Positions 52,315-62,565 are shown, numbered from the stretch's first letter. The stretch is 64,000 bases of DNA from Aulosira sp. FACHB-615 (GCF_014698045.1 NZ_JACJSE010000005.1:372001-436000), one strand, 5' to 3'. Notes: generated from the letters alone by a model not told the origin. Numbers and translations are program-made.

Positions 52315-52941
52315 CTACAATAAAATTAATTGACTAATTTTTTTTAATACACTTAAAACTTGCTGTAGCTCATCTGGTTTTTCTATTGATAAAGCATAGG
52401 AACGAGCATATTTTGGCTTCTGTGTCTGAACTAGCTTGATAAAAACAAACTCTCTACCGTTGACAAGCAACCCAAAAATTGGTCGTTCAACATTGGGAGC
52501 ATTGAGCATATAAGCAAGTGCTTGAGGTAGTGCAGCTACCACATCAAATTTAGTACTTTTCGACTCAATAACAAGTATCCATAGCTTTTTATTCACTAAT
52601 AAAACGTCAATACTACCTTTAACAATAAAACTTTCATCTACAGCCGAAATTTCAGTAGAAGTTTCTGTTTCAATCTCGAAATTAGGTTGATAAAAACCTG
52701 CCAAATCAAGCAGTGGAGATAGTACAACCATCTTCACTACTTCTTCTGACATAGGACGACGTTTAGTTAAATTTAAATAGTTGCTTTTTAATCGTTCTAA
52801 AGATGATTTTTCAACATCTGTTAGTAACGGTAAGTTTTCTACCCATTCAGTGAAAAAATCATTATTGGTAACTAACTCTAATCCAAAATTCTCTTCCAGT
52901 TCGTAAAGACTGATATCCCGTGCTTGGATTGTTTGTACCAT
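52315..52941 (-). CDS. PD-(D/E)xK nuclease-like protein, HsdR N-terminal type (paralogue 1)
   Basis: A 208-residue paralogue of the previous entry with the same order of motifs: MVQTIQARDISLYELEENFG, VVKMVVLSPLLDLAGFYQP, and GSIDVLLVNKKLWILVIESK with the catalytic Asp and E-x-K. It lies about 140 bases upstream of its twin, with STRR sequence between (GGGAATAGGGAATGGGGAG). The pair arose by duplication and has diverged well, which suggests different roles. A defence function is possible but lacks partner genes. Confidence 0.72.
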   Translation of the reverse strand: MVQTIQARDISLYELEENFGLELVTNNDFFTEWVENLPLLTDVEKSSLERLKSNYLNLTKRRPMSEEVVKMVVLSPLLDLAGFYQPNFEIETETSTEISAVDESFIVKGSIDVLLVNKKLWILVIESKSTKFDVVAALPQALAYMLNAPNVERPIFGLLVNGREFVFIKLVQTQKPKYARSYALSIEKPDELQQVLSVLKKISQLILL

Positions 52942-53039
52942 AATTAATTAAAGAATAGGGGGTACAACCGTATTATATAGCAGGAAAAAAGACCCGCTCT
53001 ATCTGAATTATTACTCCTGACTCCTGAATTCTTTCCGAA

Positions 53040-56000
53040 TTATCTCCATTCACCTTGCAATGTAAAGGCAGCCCAATAATAAGGTGCAGCATAAGTTTGA
53101 TTCTGAAACATTTCTATTTGTGCTGCCCTTAACGCTGCCGCAGGTTTTAAATTTTTGCGTAACATATTGGTATAAAATAGTTTCATCAATTCCGATGTAG
53201 CTTGGTCATCCACACTCCACAAACTCACGACTACACGGGGACTACCCGCATACATAAATCCTCTAGTTAACCCAACTAATCCTTCTCCCTTGATTTCTTC
53301 ACCTAACCCTGTTTGACAAGCACTGAGAACGACTAACTCTGCTGGCAAATTCAGGTTAAAAATATCACGGAGGCGCAAAAAGCCATTTTGAGGAGTGCCG
53401 TTACTATCAAACAACGACAGCACAACCCCAGATAATTCGGGATTTTGGCTGTTGAGGATGCCGTGAGTGGCAAAATGGATGATTTGATATTGGCTTAACT
53501 CTGGGCTGGTGGCTAAATTCCGACTAGCGGTAAAGTCTAAGGCTTGCTTACGTTCTTTATTAGATACCAGAGAAAGAATTGTCTCGGCTTCTTGGCGGGT
53601 AAAGCGCAACCGTTCAAAGTCAATGTCTGCTTCTCTGGCTGAACGTGCTAATTGTTTTAGATCAAAGGTATCCAAGTCTGGGGTGATGGATAGCCGATTT
53701 GGGGGTTGGTTTTTAATTCGCTCATCTTTAGCAGAAAATACGGGATCTGCCAGTACAGCTACGGTTTTTGGGGCTTTTTTACGACCTTTGACTTCCTGAC
53801 GCAGCAAAGCGATGGTTGAGGCTGAGGGGAGGGAAATAATTTCGTTGGTTGTGATTAGTGGCTGATAGGTGGGACTGTTGGGTATTGCTAATCCCGCAAT
53901 GGGGACATACTGCAAAGCGCCATCACTAACCACAACTAAGCGTTTTTTGCCGAGTTGCTGGGCGACTGGAGCGAGAATCATCTGTGACAATTCCATTGCG
54001 GCTTTGCTGCTTCTGGCGACACTTGTTCTTTGGGATGGGGCGGTTAAAGCATCGCGGAATTTCTGCACGGCTGTGGCAATATCAGCACGTTTGGGTAGTT
54101 CATAACTAGTAATGCTGTTTTGGCTCACAGCCCAAAGATAACTGCGTTCTTCTCCCAAGGAGTACTCCAAGAGTAAAGTATTGTCATCTAATACTTGCTG
54201 CTGAATTTGCTTTAATGATAAGGGTTGTGGCTGGGTCAAGGCAGCGTAACGTGGACTGCTATTTTTAATTTCTGCTTGGACTTGTTGATACTGTTGCAAT
54301 ATTTCTTCAGTTTGCTTGTCTAAATTTTTAATTTGTAATTCCGTATATTTACCGCTTAACAGTTGGATACGCAATGTTTCTCTGGCATTGAGTTGCTGCT
54401 GTAAGTTGCGTTCTGTTTGCAGTAGTTTGGGGTTGACACCTTGACGAATATCTGCGTTTGCTTCTTGGAGTAAGTCTAAAAGACTACGCGCCCTCGCACG
54501 TTCGCTGACTTGCAATGCCAAAGCATCATAACCTTGGGATGGTTGCTTTTGATGTAGGCGCATGAGCAAGTCGATATAAAACTGATAATATTTCTGCACA
54601 GAGGCAAAGTAAGATGTCCGCAAATCTTGGCTGGTAACGTTGGTGCGGATATCTTCGACAATTTTAATGGTGTTTTCGATGTGGGTGCGGGCGGCGGTGA
54701 GATTGCCTTGATCGCGTTCTGTCTGAGCTATAGAATACAGGGTGTCTGCTTCTCCGGTACGATCGCCTATCATCTGCCGCAATTTTAATTCTTGATTATA
54801 AGTGGCGATCGCTTGTTGTGGTTGTTTTAAGGCATTGTAAGTTTTACCCAAATTACCAATAACATTGGCTTCGGCAGTTTTTAGCCCTAATTTTTGCCAG
54901 CCAGCCGCAGCTTTTTGGGAAAATTCTAAAGCTTTTTGATAATCACCAGCCGCTAAATAAACTCTGCCAAAAAAACCATCAGCACTGGTTTGGGCAAAGC
55001 TATTTTTTGTTTGCTGCGCCAATGTCAGAATTTGGTTAGTCGCTTCTAAAGCTTTGGGATAATCTTTTAATGATTCGTAAACTCTGACAATACCGCTAAT
55101 GGCACTAACTTGACCAATTATATTGCCTTGTTCACGCCTTACCTGCTGTGCTTGGTTGTAATATTCTATGGCTTTGGGATAATTTTCTAACGCCCGATAG
55201 GCACTGCCAATGTTATCTAAAGTTAAAGCTAGTTTATCGCGATCGCCTGTACTTTTAAATTTTTCTAGGGCTTGATTATAAGTGTCAATACTTGTTTTAT
55301 GATCACCAAGTAAACTATACACTAAACCAATATTTTTTAGTGTATTACCTTCCCCGCTAACATCTTTCACTTCCCTTTCAATAGTTAGGGCTTGGTTATA
55401 AGTATTAATGGCTTTTTGATAATCACCTAATGAAGCATAAATTCCCCCAATTGTATCTAGAGTAAAAGCTTCCCGCGCCCGATTTTTAGTGAGACGTTGT
55501 AATGCAATTGCTTCATTTAAAGTATCAAGTGCTTTTTGCTTTTCACCCAATCGATCATATACAAAAGCCACCTGACCTAATAGTTCCGCTTCCGAGTGGG
55601 GATTACCTGCTTTTTGTAACAGCGATCGCGCTTGGTTATAATATTCTAAAGATTTTTGTGGTTCACTAAAAGAATAACTACCTGCAAGCCCACTCAGCGT
55701 TATAGCTTGCTTGGTGAGGCTAAATGCTAAAGCTACACCAGAAAGATTAGCAGCAATTTGTTGTTGCAGTTTTAGTGATTGATTGAGAGCTTCTCTAGAT
55801 TTCTGCTCATCACCAATTGATAAATAAGCTACACCGATATAGTTGAGTGCATCAGATTGTCCAGCTAAGTCATTTCTTGTGCGTTGAATTTCTAATGACT
55901 GTTGAAAAGCTTCCAAGGCTTTTTGTGTTTCACCCAAATTAGTATAGGTAATGCCGATAGTTTGTAAAATATCAGCTTGCCCATCTAAATTTTTTTGCTC

Positions 56001-56630
56001 ACGTTGAATTACCAGGGCTTGATTATAAGCTTGTAGTGCTTGTTTTGTGTCACCTGCATTGAAATAAACGCCCCCAATACCTAATAAAGTTTTAGCGACA
56101 AAATCAGGTTTTTTGTCAGCACGAAATAATCGTAATGCTTGGCTATAAAATTGCAAAGCTCTTTCTGGTTGACTTAAGTTGGCGTAAGCATTAGCAAGAG
56201 AATTTAGCATTATCGCTTCGCCAAAACGGTCTTTTTGTTCGCGGCGAATATTTAGCCCTCGTTGAAAATATCCCAACGCCCTTTGGTTATCATTTTGTGT
56301 ATAGTAGAGTGTGCCGATCGCTAATAATGTGGTAGCTTCATAGTTGCGATCGCCAATTTGCTGCCAAATTTTCAATGCTTCTTCATATTTTGCGATCGCT
56401 TCTTGCCGCCCTGTGGCTGTACCTTGTTCATATAATTGCTGTGCTTCTTGCAGCAGTTGTTTGGCTTGTGCTGCGGCTCTTTGCCTTTCAGGACTAGTAT
56501 TTTGCGGTTTTTGGGCTATGTAGAGATGATTCGCCCTAGCCGCCGTCATCATTAACTCCGATGACATCATCATAGTGACAAAGATAACCAGTGTGCGATG
56601 TGCAAACGCCGACAGATGTTTCTTTGTCAT
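53040..56630 (-). CDS. Exported TPR-CHAT domain protein
   Basis: A large protein (1196 residues) with an N-terminal signal peptide (HRTLVIFVTMMMSSELMMTA, then ARA). About 14 tetratricopeptide repeats follow (residues of about 45-680; repeats read, for example, ALGYFQRGLNIRREQKDRFG and AINTYNQALTIEREVKD). Next come a coiled-coil spacer and a CHAT caspase-like protease domain (about 860-1195). The catalytic His lies in IIHFATHGILN and the Cys in VVLSACQTGLGEE, so the protease should be active. I chose ATG 56630 for its ribosome site (AGGAGCAATT) and signal peptide; a longer frame adds 24 residues. CHAT proteases are known effectors in caspase-like and gasdermin systems; no gasdermin is next to this one. 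Confidence 0.92.
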   Translation of the reverse strand: MTKKHLSAFAHRTLVIFVTMMMSSELMMTAARANHLYIAQKPQNTSPERQRAAAQAKQLLQEAQQLYEQGTATGRQEAIAKYEEALKIWQQIGDRNYEATTLLAIGTLYYTQNDNQRALGYFQRGLNIRREQKDRFGEAIMLNSLANAYANLSQPERALQFYSQALRLFRADKKPDFVAKTLLGIGGVYFNAGDTKQALQAYNQALVIQREQKNLDGQADILQTIGITYTNLGETQKALEAFQQSLEIQRTRNDLAGQSDALNYIGVAYLSIGDEQKSREALNQSLKLQQQIAANLSGVALAFSLTKQAITLSGLAGSYSFSEPQKSLEYYNQARSLLQKAGNPHSEAELLGQVAFVYDRLGEKQKALDTLNEAIALQRLTKNRAREAFTLDTIGGIYASLGDYQKAINTYNQALTIEREVKDVSGEGNTLKNIGLVYSLLGDHKTSIDTYNQALEKFKSTGDRDKLALTLDNIGSAYRALENYPKAIEYYNQAQQVRREQGNIIGQVSAISGIVRVYESLKDYPKALEATNQILTLAQQTKNSFAQTSADGFFGRVYLAAGDYQKALEFSQKAAAGWQKLGLKTAEANVIGNLGKTYNALKQPQQAIATYNQELKLRQMIGDRTGEADTLYSIAQTERDQGNLTAARTHIENTIKIVEDIRTNVTSQDLRTSYFASVQKYYQFYIDLLMRLHQKQPSQGYDALALQVSERARARSLLDLLQEANADIRQGVNPKLLQTERNLQQQLNARETLRIQLLSGKYTELQIKNLDKQTEEILQQYQQVQAEIKNSSPRYAALTQPQPLSLKQIQQQVLDDNTLLLEYSLGEERSYLWAVSQNSITSYELPKRADIATAVQKFRDALTAPSQRTSVARSSKAAMELSQMILAPVAQQLGKKRLVVVSDGALQYVPIAGLAIPNSPTYQPLITTNEIISLPSASTIALLRQEVKGRKKAPKTVAVLADPVFSAKDERIKNQPPNRLSITPDLDTFDLKQLARSAREADIDFERLRFTRQEAETILSLVSNKERKQALDFTASRNLATSPELSQYQIIHFATHGILNSQNPELSGVVLSLFDSNGTPQNGFLRLRDIFNLNLPAELVVLSACQTGLGEEIKGEGLVGLTRGFMYAGSPRVVVSLWSVDDQATSELMKLFYTNMLRKNLKPAAALRAAQIEMFQNQTYAAPYYWAAFTLQGEWR

Positions 56631-56774
56631 AATTGCTCCTAAGTGGGAGAAGTAATGTTTCTTAACTAGACAACTGTAAAAATACAGTTCTAGAGGCATC
56701 ATATTGTATCACTTATATGATGGTTGTAAAATTGCGATCGCTGCCGCAGTCTCCTTCTGTTTTAGCAATTCAAC

Positions 56775-57150
56775 TCAAACACTTGAAAAATCAATATTTT
56801 CGTAAAGTTCGGCAATTGAAATTTGCAACTCCAAAGTACTCAAAGAAAGGGTAATATTGGGATCATCGTATTCTGAAAATAGCCATTGATGGGCGGCTGT
56901 TTTGAGATGATGCTCAACATGTATGCGATATTGATCAATCAGCAGATATTCTTGGAAAGTGGGAATTGTCCGATAAGCAACAAATTTCTCACCACGGTCA
57001 TAGTTTTGGGTAGATTTAGACAACACTTCAGTGATAAAGCAGGGGTTCATCACAGTATCTTTGCGCCCCGTTTGCAGTTCTATGGGTTTGGGTAGAACCA
57101 TGACATCAGGGTAAGTATAGAGATTTGCATCAGGAACCCATAGTCGCTGA
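56775..57150 (-). pseudogene. 5'-truncated Uma2 family gene
   Basis: The reading frame VPDANLYTYPDVMVLPKPIE, then CFITEVLSKSTQNYDRGEKF and YRTIPTFQEYLLIDQ, corresponds to the middle and C-terminal two thirds of an Uma2 protein. The frame continues upstream of the ATG at 57101 to about 57150 with recognisable Uma2 residues, then the N-terminal third is missing and the frame merges into the end of the antitoxin gene. A fusion deletion seems likely. The remaining ATG frame (108 residues) may still be translated but lacks part of the nuclease core. Confidence 0.7.
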
Positions 57151-57387
57151 TCAACATAGAAATTCCCACAGTTGAGCCACTGGGATAGTTTGCCCAGTCA
57201 TGGCTTCGTGCCAAGCTTGCCGGAAATCTGCTATAACTTCTGCTTGAGATTGCTCATCTAGAACTTCTTCTTCTTCAGGAATTAGCACAATCACTTCTAC
57301 TCGGCTATTTTTATCAATTAAAAGCGGATGATCTAAAATTAGTTGTCCCTGATCGTTAATTGTTGCCATAGCTTTAAGTGCTTTCAT
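57151..57387 (-). CDS. RelN-like antitoxin (orphan)
   Basis: A 78-residue protein with a beta-rich, AbrB-like N-terminus (MATINDQGQLILDHPLLIDK, then NSRVEVIVLIPEEEE) and a C-terminal toxin-binding helix FRQAWHEAMTGQTIPVAQLW. This matches the RelN-type antitoxins of cyanobacteria, whose RelE-like toxin gene normally follows directly. Here the downstream sequence is the Uma2 fragment, so the toxin has been lost. The final residues EFLC are atypical and may result from the same deletion that truncated Uma2. Confidence 0.7.
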   Translation of the reverse strand: MKALKAMATINDQGQLILDHPLLIDKNSRVEVIVLIPEEEEVLDEQSQAEVIADFRQAWHEAMTGQTIPVAQLWEFLC

Positions 57388-57701
57388 GATTGCTCTCAGA
57401 TGGTTTAAGTGGTAGCAGTTTCACGATTTCGGCTCCAAAAGTTGAAAGATGGAGTCGCGGTTAACCAGTTCAGTTGTTTTACCTTCTGCGATCGCAAGTT
57501 CCATTCCTATATCGTCAATAATTTCTGCCAAAAGTATAAATACTATGAAATTCATAGTCATTTAATTAATTTTTGCCAGTTTCATAGAAAAGCGAAACTT
57601 GTAAAATTTGTTTTTTTTAATAAAAAATAATAGTGTTCACACTTAATTAAAAGTATAGTAACATAATATTTAACGTAATATTTATAACATTGGTTAGGAC
57701 T

Positions 57702-58835
57702 ATGCGAGACGCAGACAAGGATCGTCGCAAAAATCCCCTCATCAAAAATACTAATACTAATCCACCTAGAACAGAACCAGCTTCTTACCATGAGCTTAAA
57801 CAATTTTTGATGAATGCTCGTGCCAATGCACTTCAATGGGAACAACGCGCAAAAGAAAATGAGGAAGCTGTATCCCGGCTAGATCAAGTTCAGCAAGAAA
57901 ATCAAGCTTATCAAATGGAAGTGCAAAAGTTAAAAGAATATGCAGAACAAAATTACCAGCAATATCTGAATGAACAAAAAAAATATCAACAGGCTTTATG
58001 TCTTTATGATGGAGAAAAAACAAGAACAACTGAATTAATTTACCTCCGTGATGAATGGGAACGACGAGCCAAAGAAAATCAGGAAGCTGCATTGCAACTT
58101 ATTGAAGTTAAGCAAGCAGTCCAAGTTTACGAAGTTGAGTTGAATGAGTTAAAACAACGTGTAGCACATAATTATTTGATATATCTGAACGAACAAGAAA
58201 ATTACCAACAAGCGTTATCTCGTTATAATGAAGCAACAGCAAAAGCAAGTGAACTAATTGCTCAGAGAAATGAATGGCAACAACGTGCGAAAGAAAATAA
58301 TGAAGCTGCATCTCAACTTATTCAACTTCAGCAAGAAATTCAAGCTAACCAAATTGAGGTTAATGAGCTAAGAGAAATTGCAGCACAAAATTACCAGAGA
58401 TATCTTGATGAGCAAAAAAATTATCAAGAGACTTTATCTCTTTACCAAGAAGAAAAAGCAAGAGTAACTGAACTAGTAACAAAATATGAAGAAGTCAGAT
58501 CGGAGCGAGATAATTATATAATTCTATATAATGAAGCACAAACACAACTCAAATTTGAGCGACGTTCTAAGGCTAGTATTAAAGGATGGGAAACTCGTCG
58601 TAAAGCTGAGAATGAGCGATTAAAACGAGAAATTTCTGAAATGGTTGTTCTGCTGCGTGAATCTATGGCAAGTAAAGATGAGGCGATAAATAATCTTTAC
58701 GTTGTAGCAGAACGTATGGATCGAATTCAATCCCTAGTTGATTCAGTGGAAGAGGAAACGACAGGTAATCCTGTAGGTTTAATACAAAAGTTTAAACGGA
58801 TTTGGCTGGCGATTAAAGAGATACTCTCAGAATAA
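57702..58835 (+). CDS. Long coiled-coil protein with three 75-residue repeats
   Basis: A 377-residue cytoplasmic protein, almost entirely charged helix. Three imperfect tandem repeats of about 75 residues start WEQRAKENEEAVSRL, WERRAKENQEAALQL and WQQRAKENNEAASQL, and each contains a conserved Asn-Tyr-x-x-Tyr-Leu-Asn/Asp-Glu-Gln block (NYQQYLNEQKKYQQAL). A basic segment (ASIKGWETRRKAENERLKRE) and a short hydrophobic end LAIKEILSE follow. The ATG at 57702 has AGGACT in front; a TTG four codons upstream is rejected. A filament or scaffold role is plausible. It is in an operon with the next gene (12-base gap). Confidence 0.75.
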   Translation: MRDADKDRRKNPLIKNTNTNPPRTEPASYHELKQFLMNARANALQWEQRAKENEEAVSRLDQVQQENQAYQMEVQKLKEYAEQNYQQYLNEQKKYQQALCLYDGEKTRTTELIYLRDEWERRAKENQEAALQLIEVKQAVQVYEVELNELKQRVAHNYLIYLNEQENYQQALSRYNEATAKASELIAQRNEWQQRAKENNEAASQLIQLQQEIQANQIEVNELREIAAQNYQRYLDEQKNYQETLSLYQEEKARVTELVTKYEEVRSERDNYIILYNEAQTQLKFERRSKASIKGWETRRKAENERLKREISEMVVLLRESMASKDEAINNLYVVAERMDRIQSLVDSVEEETTGNPVGLIQKFKRIWLAIKEILSE

Positions 58836-58847
58836 ACAAGCGCCTTT

Positions 58848-59405
58848 ATGAGTAAAAAATCAGCATCAACTACGGGAAACCAACATAAAGCAAAGTTGGG
58901 AGAGCAAATTCGCAATATCGCTGATAGGCTTAAACAAGAAACTGAGGTGCAGATAAAAGCTACCTCTCGTATTTTAGGGGCGGCTGCTCAAATTTCTGCA
59001 AATCATGAGCGACTTATTAATGAGGTAGTTGATATGGTTGAAGAAGACCTTAATCAACAAATCCAGACCGAGCAAGAGGAAATTTATACAGTTGAAATTC
59101 TCAAACAAAAGTTTAAAACGTTAAGTAAAGCAAAGAATAATTTTAAACTTAAAGCAAATAGTTGGGAATCTCTGGCTAACAAACTAAATGATTCATCTAA
59201 CCAAAAGCTTATAACTATAAAACAACCTCAGTCATATCAAGTGTTGGAACCTGAAGAAAGGGAAGATTTTCAACATAATGGTAAAAATCCTGAAGGATTG
59301 ACAGTTTTTTTAGATGGAGATGTCGCAGAAATGTTTCCTAATTCTCAAGCCGTGAATGAAGCTTTGCGTTTCCTCATTAGAGTTACGACTAAAAATAGTT
59401 TCTGA
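58848..59405 (+). CDS. Unknown helical partner of the coiled-coil gene
   Basis: A 185-residue soluble protein. The first 110 residues are predicted helix (KLGEQIRNIADRLKQETEVQ, INEVVDMVEEDLNQQIQTEQ). A short linker leads to a C-terminal segment LTVFLDGDVAEMFPNSQAVN then EALRFLIRVT, which resembles a ribbon-helix-helix-type DNA-binding end. So it may be a helical protein with a small DNA-binding or dimer domain. Twelve bases separate it from the coiled-coil gene, so they should be co-expressed and may interact. I do not recognise the family. Confidence 0.65.
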   Translation: MSKKSASTTGNQHKAKLGEQIRNIADRLKQETEVQIKATSRILGAAAQISANHERLINEVVDMVEEDLNQQIQTEQEEIYTVEILKQKFKTLSKAKNNFKLKANSWESLANKLNDSSNQKLITIKQPQSYQVLEPEEREDFQHNGKNPEGLTVFLDGDVAEMFPNSQAVNEALRFLIRVTTKNSF

Positions 59406-59652
59406 ATTCTTTTGGTGCTGAGTTTAACTGTAACTGTACTGAACTTACTGAGAGACTCGTCCGCGAGTATCAAAGGACAAATGACCTATGACCAATGACA
59501 AACTATTTCTTCCCTAACTCTGAGCTACATAAAAGGAAGAGAAAGGGATAATAAAGAATGAGAAATTTTTGGGTATGGACTCTTAGTCTAAAATTCTGCC
59601 CAAAATTTCCTCTCCAACACTGAAAATTACACATTTGAGCATTAGAGCGAGC

Positions 59653-62340
59653 ATGACTGAGAATTTAAAGGCTATAGGTAATGATATTGCGTTAAATAAA
59701 TATTCTCCCGCCGCCATTGAGGAAAAATGGCAAAAAACCTGGGCGGAACTGAATTTAGATAATACCCCTACAGAAAACAATCAGCCAAAATTCTACGCTC
59801 TATCCATGTTTCCCTATCCATCGGGTAGCTTACACATGGGTCACGTCCGTAATTACACAATTACAGATGTGATTGCTCGTCTCAAGCGAATGCAAGGTTA
59901 TCGAGTCTTGCACCCAATGGGTTGGGATGCTTTTGGCTTACCCGCAGAAAACGCGGCCATCGACCGTGGAGTTCCCCCCGCCAAGTGGACTTATCAAAAT
60001 ATTGCTCAAATGCGCCAACAGTTACAGCGTTTGGGTTTATCTATCGACTGGGAAAGTGAAGTTGCTACCTGTTCACCAGATTATTACAAGTGGACACAGT
60101 GGATTTTCTTGCAATTTTTACAAGCAGGGTTAGCTTACCAAAAAGAAGCGGCGGTGAACTGGGACCCGATTGACCAAACTGTATTAGCCAACGAACAAGT
60201 TGATAGCGAAGGTCGTTCTTGGCGCAGTGGGGCAAAAGTTGAGCGCAAATTATTGCGCCAATGGTTTTTCAAGATTACCGACTACGCCGAAGAATTACTC
60301 AACGACTTGGATAAATTGACAGGTTGGCCGGAACGTGTCAAGTTAATGCAGGCTAACTGGATTGGTAAATCTTCTGGTGCTTATTTAGAATTTCCGATTG
60401 TGGGGATGGAGGAAAAAATCGGCGTGTACACCACTCGCCCTGATACCGTTTTTGGTGTTAGCTATGTGGTTTTAGCTCCAGAACATCCCTTAACCAAGCG
60501 CGTCACCACCAAAGACCAACAAGCCGCAGTGGAAGCTTTTATTACTGAAGTTTCTAATCAAAGTGAGTTGGAACGCACCGCCGAAGACAAACCAAAGCGC
60601 GGTATACCCACAGGTGGTAAAGCCATTAATCCCTTCACTGGGGAAGAAGTACCGATTTTAATTGCTGATTATGTCTTGTATGAATACGGTACTGGGGCGG
60701 TGATGGGTGTACCAGCCCATGATGTGCGCGACTTTAAGTTTGCTCAGGCTTATGATTTACCAATTGAGTTTGTGATTGCTGCACCCGAAGATGTGGCAGA
60801 TTTTGATTTAACGTCAACCTCAGATACAGAAGAAGAAATTACTGAATATGTGGAGGGTTACACATCACCAGGAATTTTTATTATTCAATATAACGAAGCA
60901 TATACTGAGCCAGGAATTTTGATTAATTCTGGGCAGTTTACAGGGATGAATTCGGTAGATGCGAAAGCTGCGATTGTTAAATATGCCGAAGAACAAGGTT
61001 TTGGAAAAGAACGCATTCAATACCGCTTGCGAGATTGGTTGATTTCTCGACAACGTTATTGGGGCGCACCCATCCCAGTAATTCACTGTCCGAACTGCGG
61101 AATTGTGCCAGTCCCAGACAAGGATTTACCTGTACAGTTACCTGAAGAAGTGGAATTTACTGGACGCGGTGGTTCACCGTTGGCGCAGTTGGAAAGCTGG
61201 GTAAATGTACCTTGTCCAACTTGCGGCACTCCAGCCAAGCGGGAAACTGACACGATGGACACTTTCATTGATTCTTCGTGGTATTTCTTGCGGTTTACCG
61301 ATGCAAAGAATGAACAGCAGGTGTTTGACTCCGGCAAAACTAACAACTGGATGCCAGTAGACCAGTATGTAGGCGGTATTGAACACGCGATTTTACACTT
61401 GTTATATTCTCGGTTCTTTACTAAAGTATTGCGCGATCGCGGCTTGTTGAATTTTGATGAACCTTTTGCCCGGTTGTTAACTCAAGGCATGGTACAAGGT
61501 TTAACTTACATGAATCCCAACAAGGGTGGCAAAGATAAATGGGTTCCCTCCCATTTGGTTAACCCCGCCGACCCCCGCGACCCCCAAACCGGAGAATCAT
61601 TACAACGCCTGTACGCTACCATGTCCAAATCTAAGGGTAATGGTGTTGCGCCAGAAGATGTCATTGCTAAGTATGGTGTAGACACAGCGCGGATGTTTAT
61701 TTTATTCAAAGCACCACCAGAAAAAGATTTGGAATGGGATGAAGCTGATGTGGAAGGGCAATTCCGCTTTTTAAATCGGGTGTGGCGGTTGGTAACAGAT
61801 TATGTGGCGGCTGGGGTATCTCACAAAAAAGCGCAACTCGCTGATTTAAGTAAATCAGAAAAAGATTTACGTCGAGCAATTCACACAGCCATTAAATCAG
61901 TCACCGAAGATTTGGAAGATGAATATCAATTCAACACTGCTGTTTCGGAATTGATGAAGTTGAGTAATTCCTTAACTGATAGTGATTGTAAAAATTCGCC
62001 AATTTATGCCGAAGGTATTCACAGTTTAATTATATTGTTGGCTCCTTTTGCACCACACATTGCTGATGAATTGTGGCATTTATTGGGTAATAAAAATTCA
62101 GTGCATACCCAAACTTGGCCATCTTATGATGCTGCTGCTTTAATCGCTGATGAAATTACTTTGGTAATTCAAATTAATGGCAAAAAGCGGGCTGATATTC
62201 AAGTTCCGTCACAAGCAGATAAAGCTGAGTTGGAAAAATACGCCCGTGAATCAGAAGTTGTGCAGCGTCATCTGGAAGGGAAGGAGATTAAAAAGGTGAT
62301 TGTCGTACCTGGTAAGTTAGTAAATTTTGTTGTTGCTTGA
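59653..62340 (+). CDS. leuS: Leucyl-tRNA synthetase
   Basis: Charges tRNA-Leu with leucine (895 residues, class Ia). The HIGH-type motif is PYPSGSLHMGHVRNY near residue 52. The CP1 editing domain spans about 225-425, including TTRPDTVFGVSYVVLAPEHP and TGAVMGVPAHDVRD (the Thr-rich and Asp editing motifs). Zinc-like cysteines are in HCPNCG and PCPTCG, and the KMSKS motif is MSKSKGNGV near residue 660. The C-terminal anticodon-binding and LeuRS domains are intact, ending VPGKLVNFVVA. ATG 59653 is preferred over TTG 59635. Confidence 0.97.
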   Translation: MTENLKAIGNDIALNKYSPAAIEEKWQKTWAELNLDNTPTENNQPKFYALSMFPYPSGSLHMGHVRNYTITDVIARLKRMQGYRVLHPMGWDAFGLPAENAAIDRGVPPAKWTYQNIAQMRQQLQRLGLSIDWESEVATCSPDYYKWTQWIFLQFLQAGLAYQKEAAVNWDPIDQTVLANEQVDSEGRSWRSGAKVERKLLRQWFFKITDYAEELLNDLDKLTGWPERVKLMQANWIGKSSGAYLEFPIVGMEEKIGVYTTRPDTVFGVSYVVLAPEHPLTKRVTTKDQQAAVEAFITEVSNQSELERTAEDKPKRGIPTGGKAINPFTGEEVPILIADYVLYEYGTGAVMGVPAHDVRDFKFAQAYDLPIEFVIAAPEDVADFDLTSTSDTEEEITEYVEGYTSPGIFIIQYNEAYTEPGILINSGQFTGMNSVDAKAAIVKYAEEQGFGKERIQYRLRDWLISRQRYWGAPIPVIHCPNCGIVPVPDKDLPVQLPEEVEFTGRGGSPLAQLESWVNVPCPTCGTPAKRETDTMDTFIDSSWYFLRFTDAKNEQQVFDSGKTNNWMPVDQYVGGIEHAILHLLYSRFFTKVLRDRGLLNFDEPFARLLTQGMVQGLTYMNPNKGGKDKWVPSHLVNPADPRDPQTGESLQRLYATMSKSKGNGVAPEDVIAKYGVDTARMFILFKAPPEKDLEWDEADVEGQFRFLNRVWRLVTDYVAAGVSHKKAQLADLSKSEKDLRRAIHTAIKSVTEDLEDEYQFNTAVSELMKLSNSLTDSDCKNSPIYAEGIHSLIILLAPFAPHIADELWHLLGNKNSVHTQTWPSYDAAALIADEITLVIQINGKKRADIQVPSQADKAELEKYARESEVVQRHLEGKEIKKVIVVPGKLVNFVVA

Positions 62341-62408
62341 AGACTAATACGGTTCAGTTAAGCAAGTTTCCCTTGTATTAGCTTAAAAACAACAATGGTT
62401 CTAAAATA

Positions 62409-62441
62409 TAGCGATCGCATTTGTTATTTATGCGATCGCTA
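62409..62441. terminator. HIP1-containing hairpin after leuS
   Basis: TAGCGATCGCAT and ATGCGATCGCTA form a 12-bp stem with a nine-base loop, followed by ATTTTG. Confidence 0.55.
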
Positions 62442-62565
62442 ATTTTGTAACTTGTTTTATAGCAACGCCATTAACCTGTACTTTGCTGTTTCTGGTTATC
62501 CAGTTTCTCCTGAATTGCTTCACTACGAATTATTCAGGATAAAATCAGCAAACATTTGGCAAATT

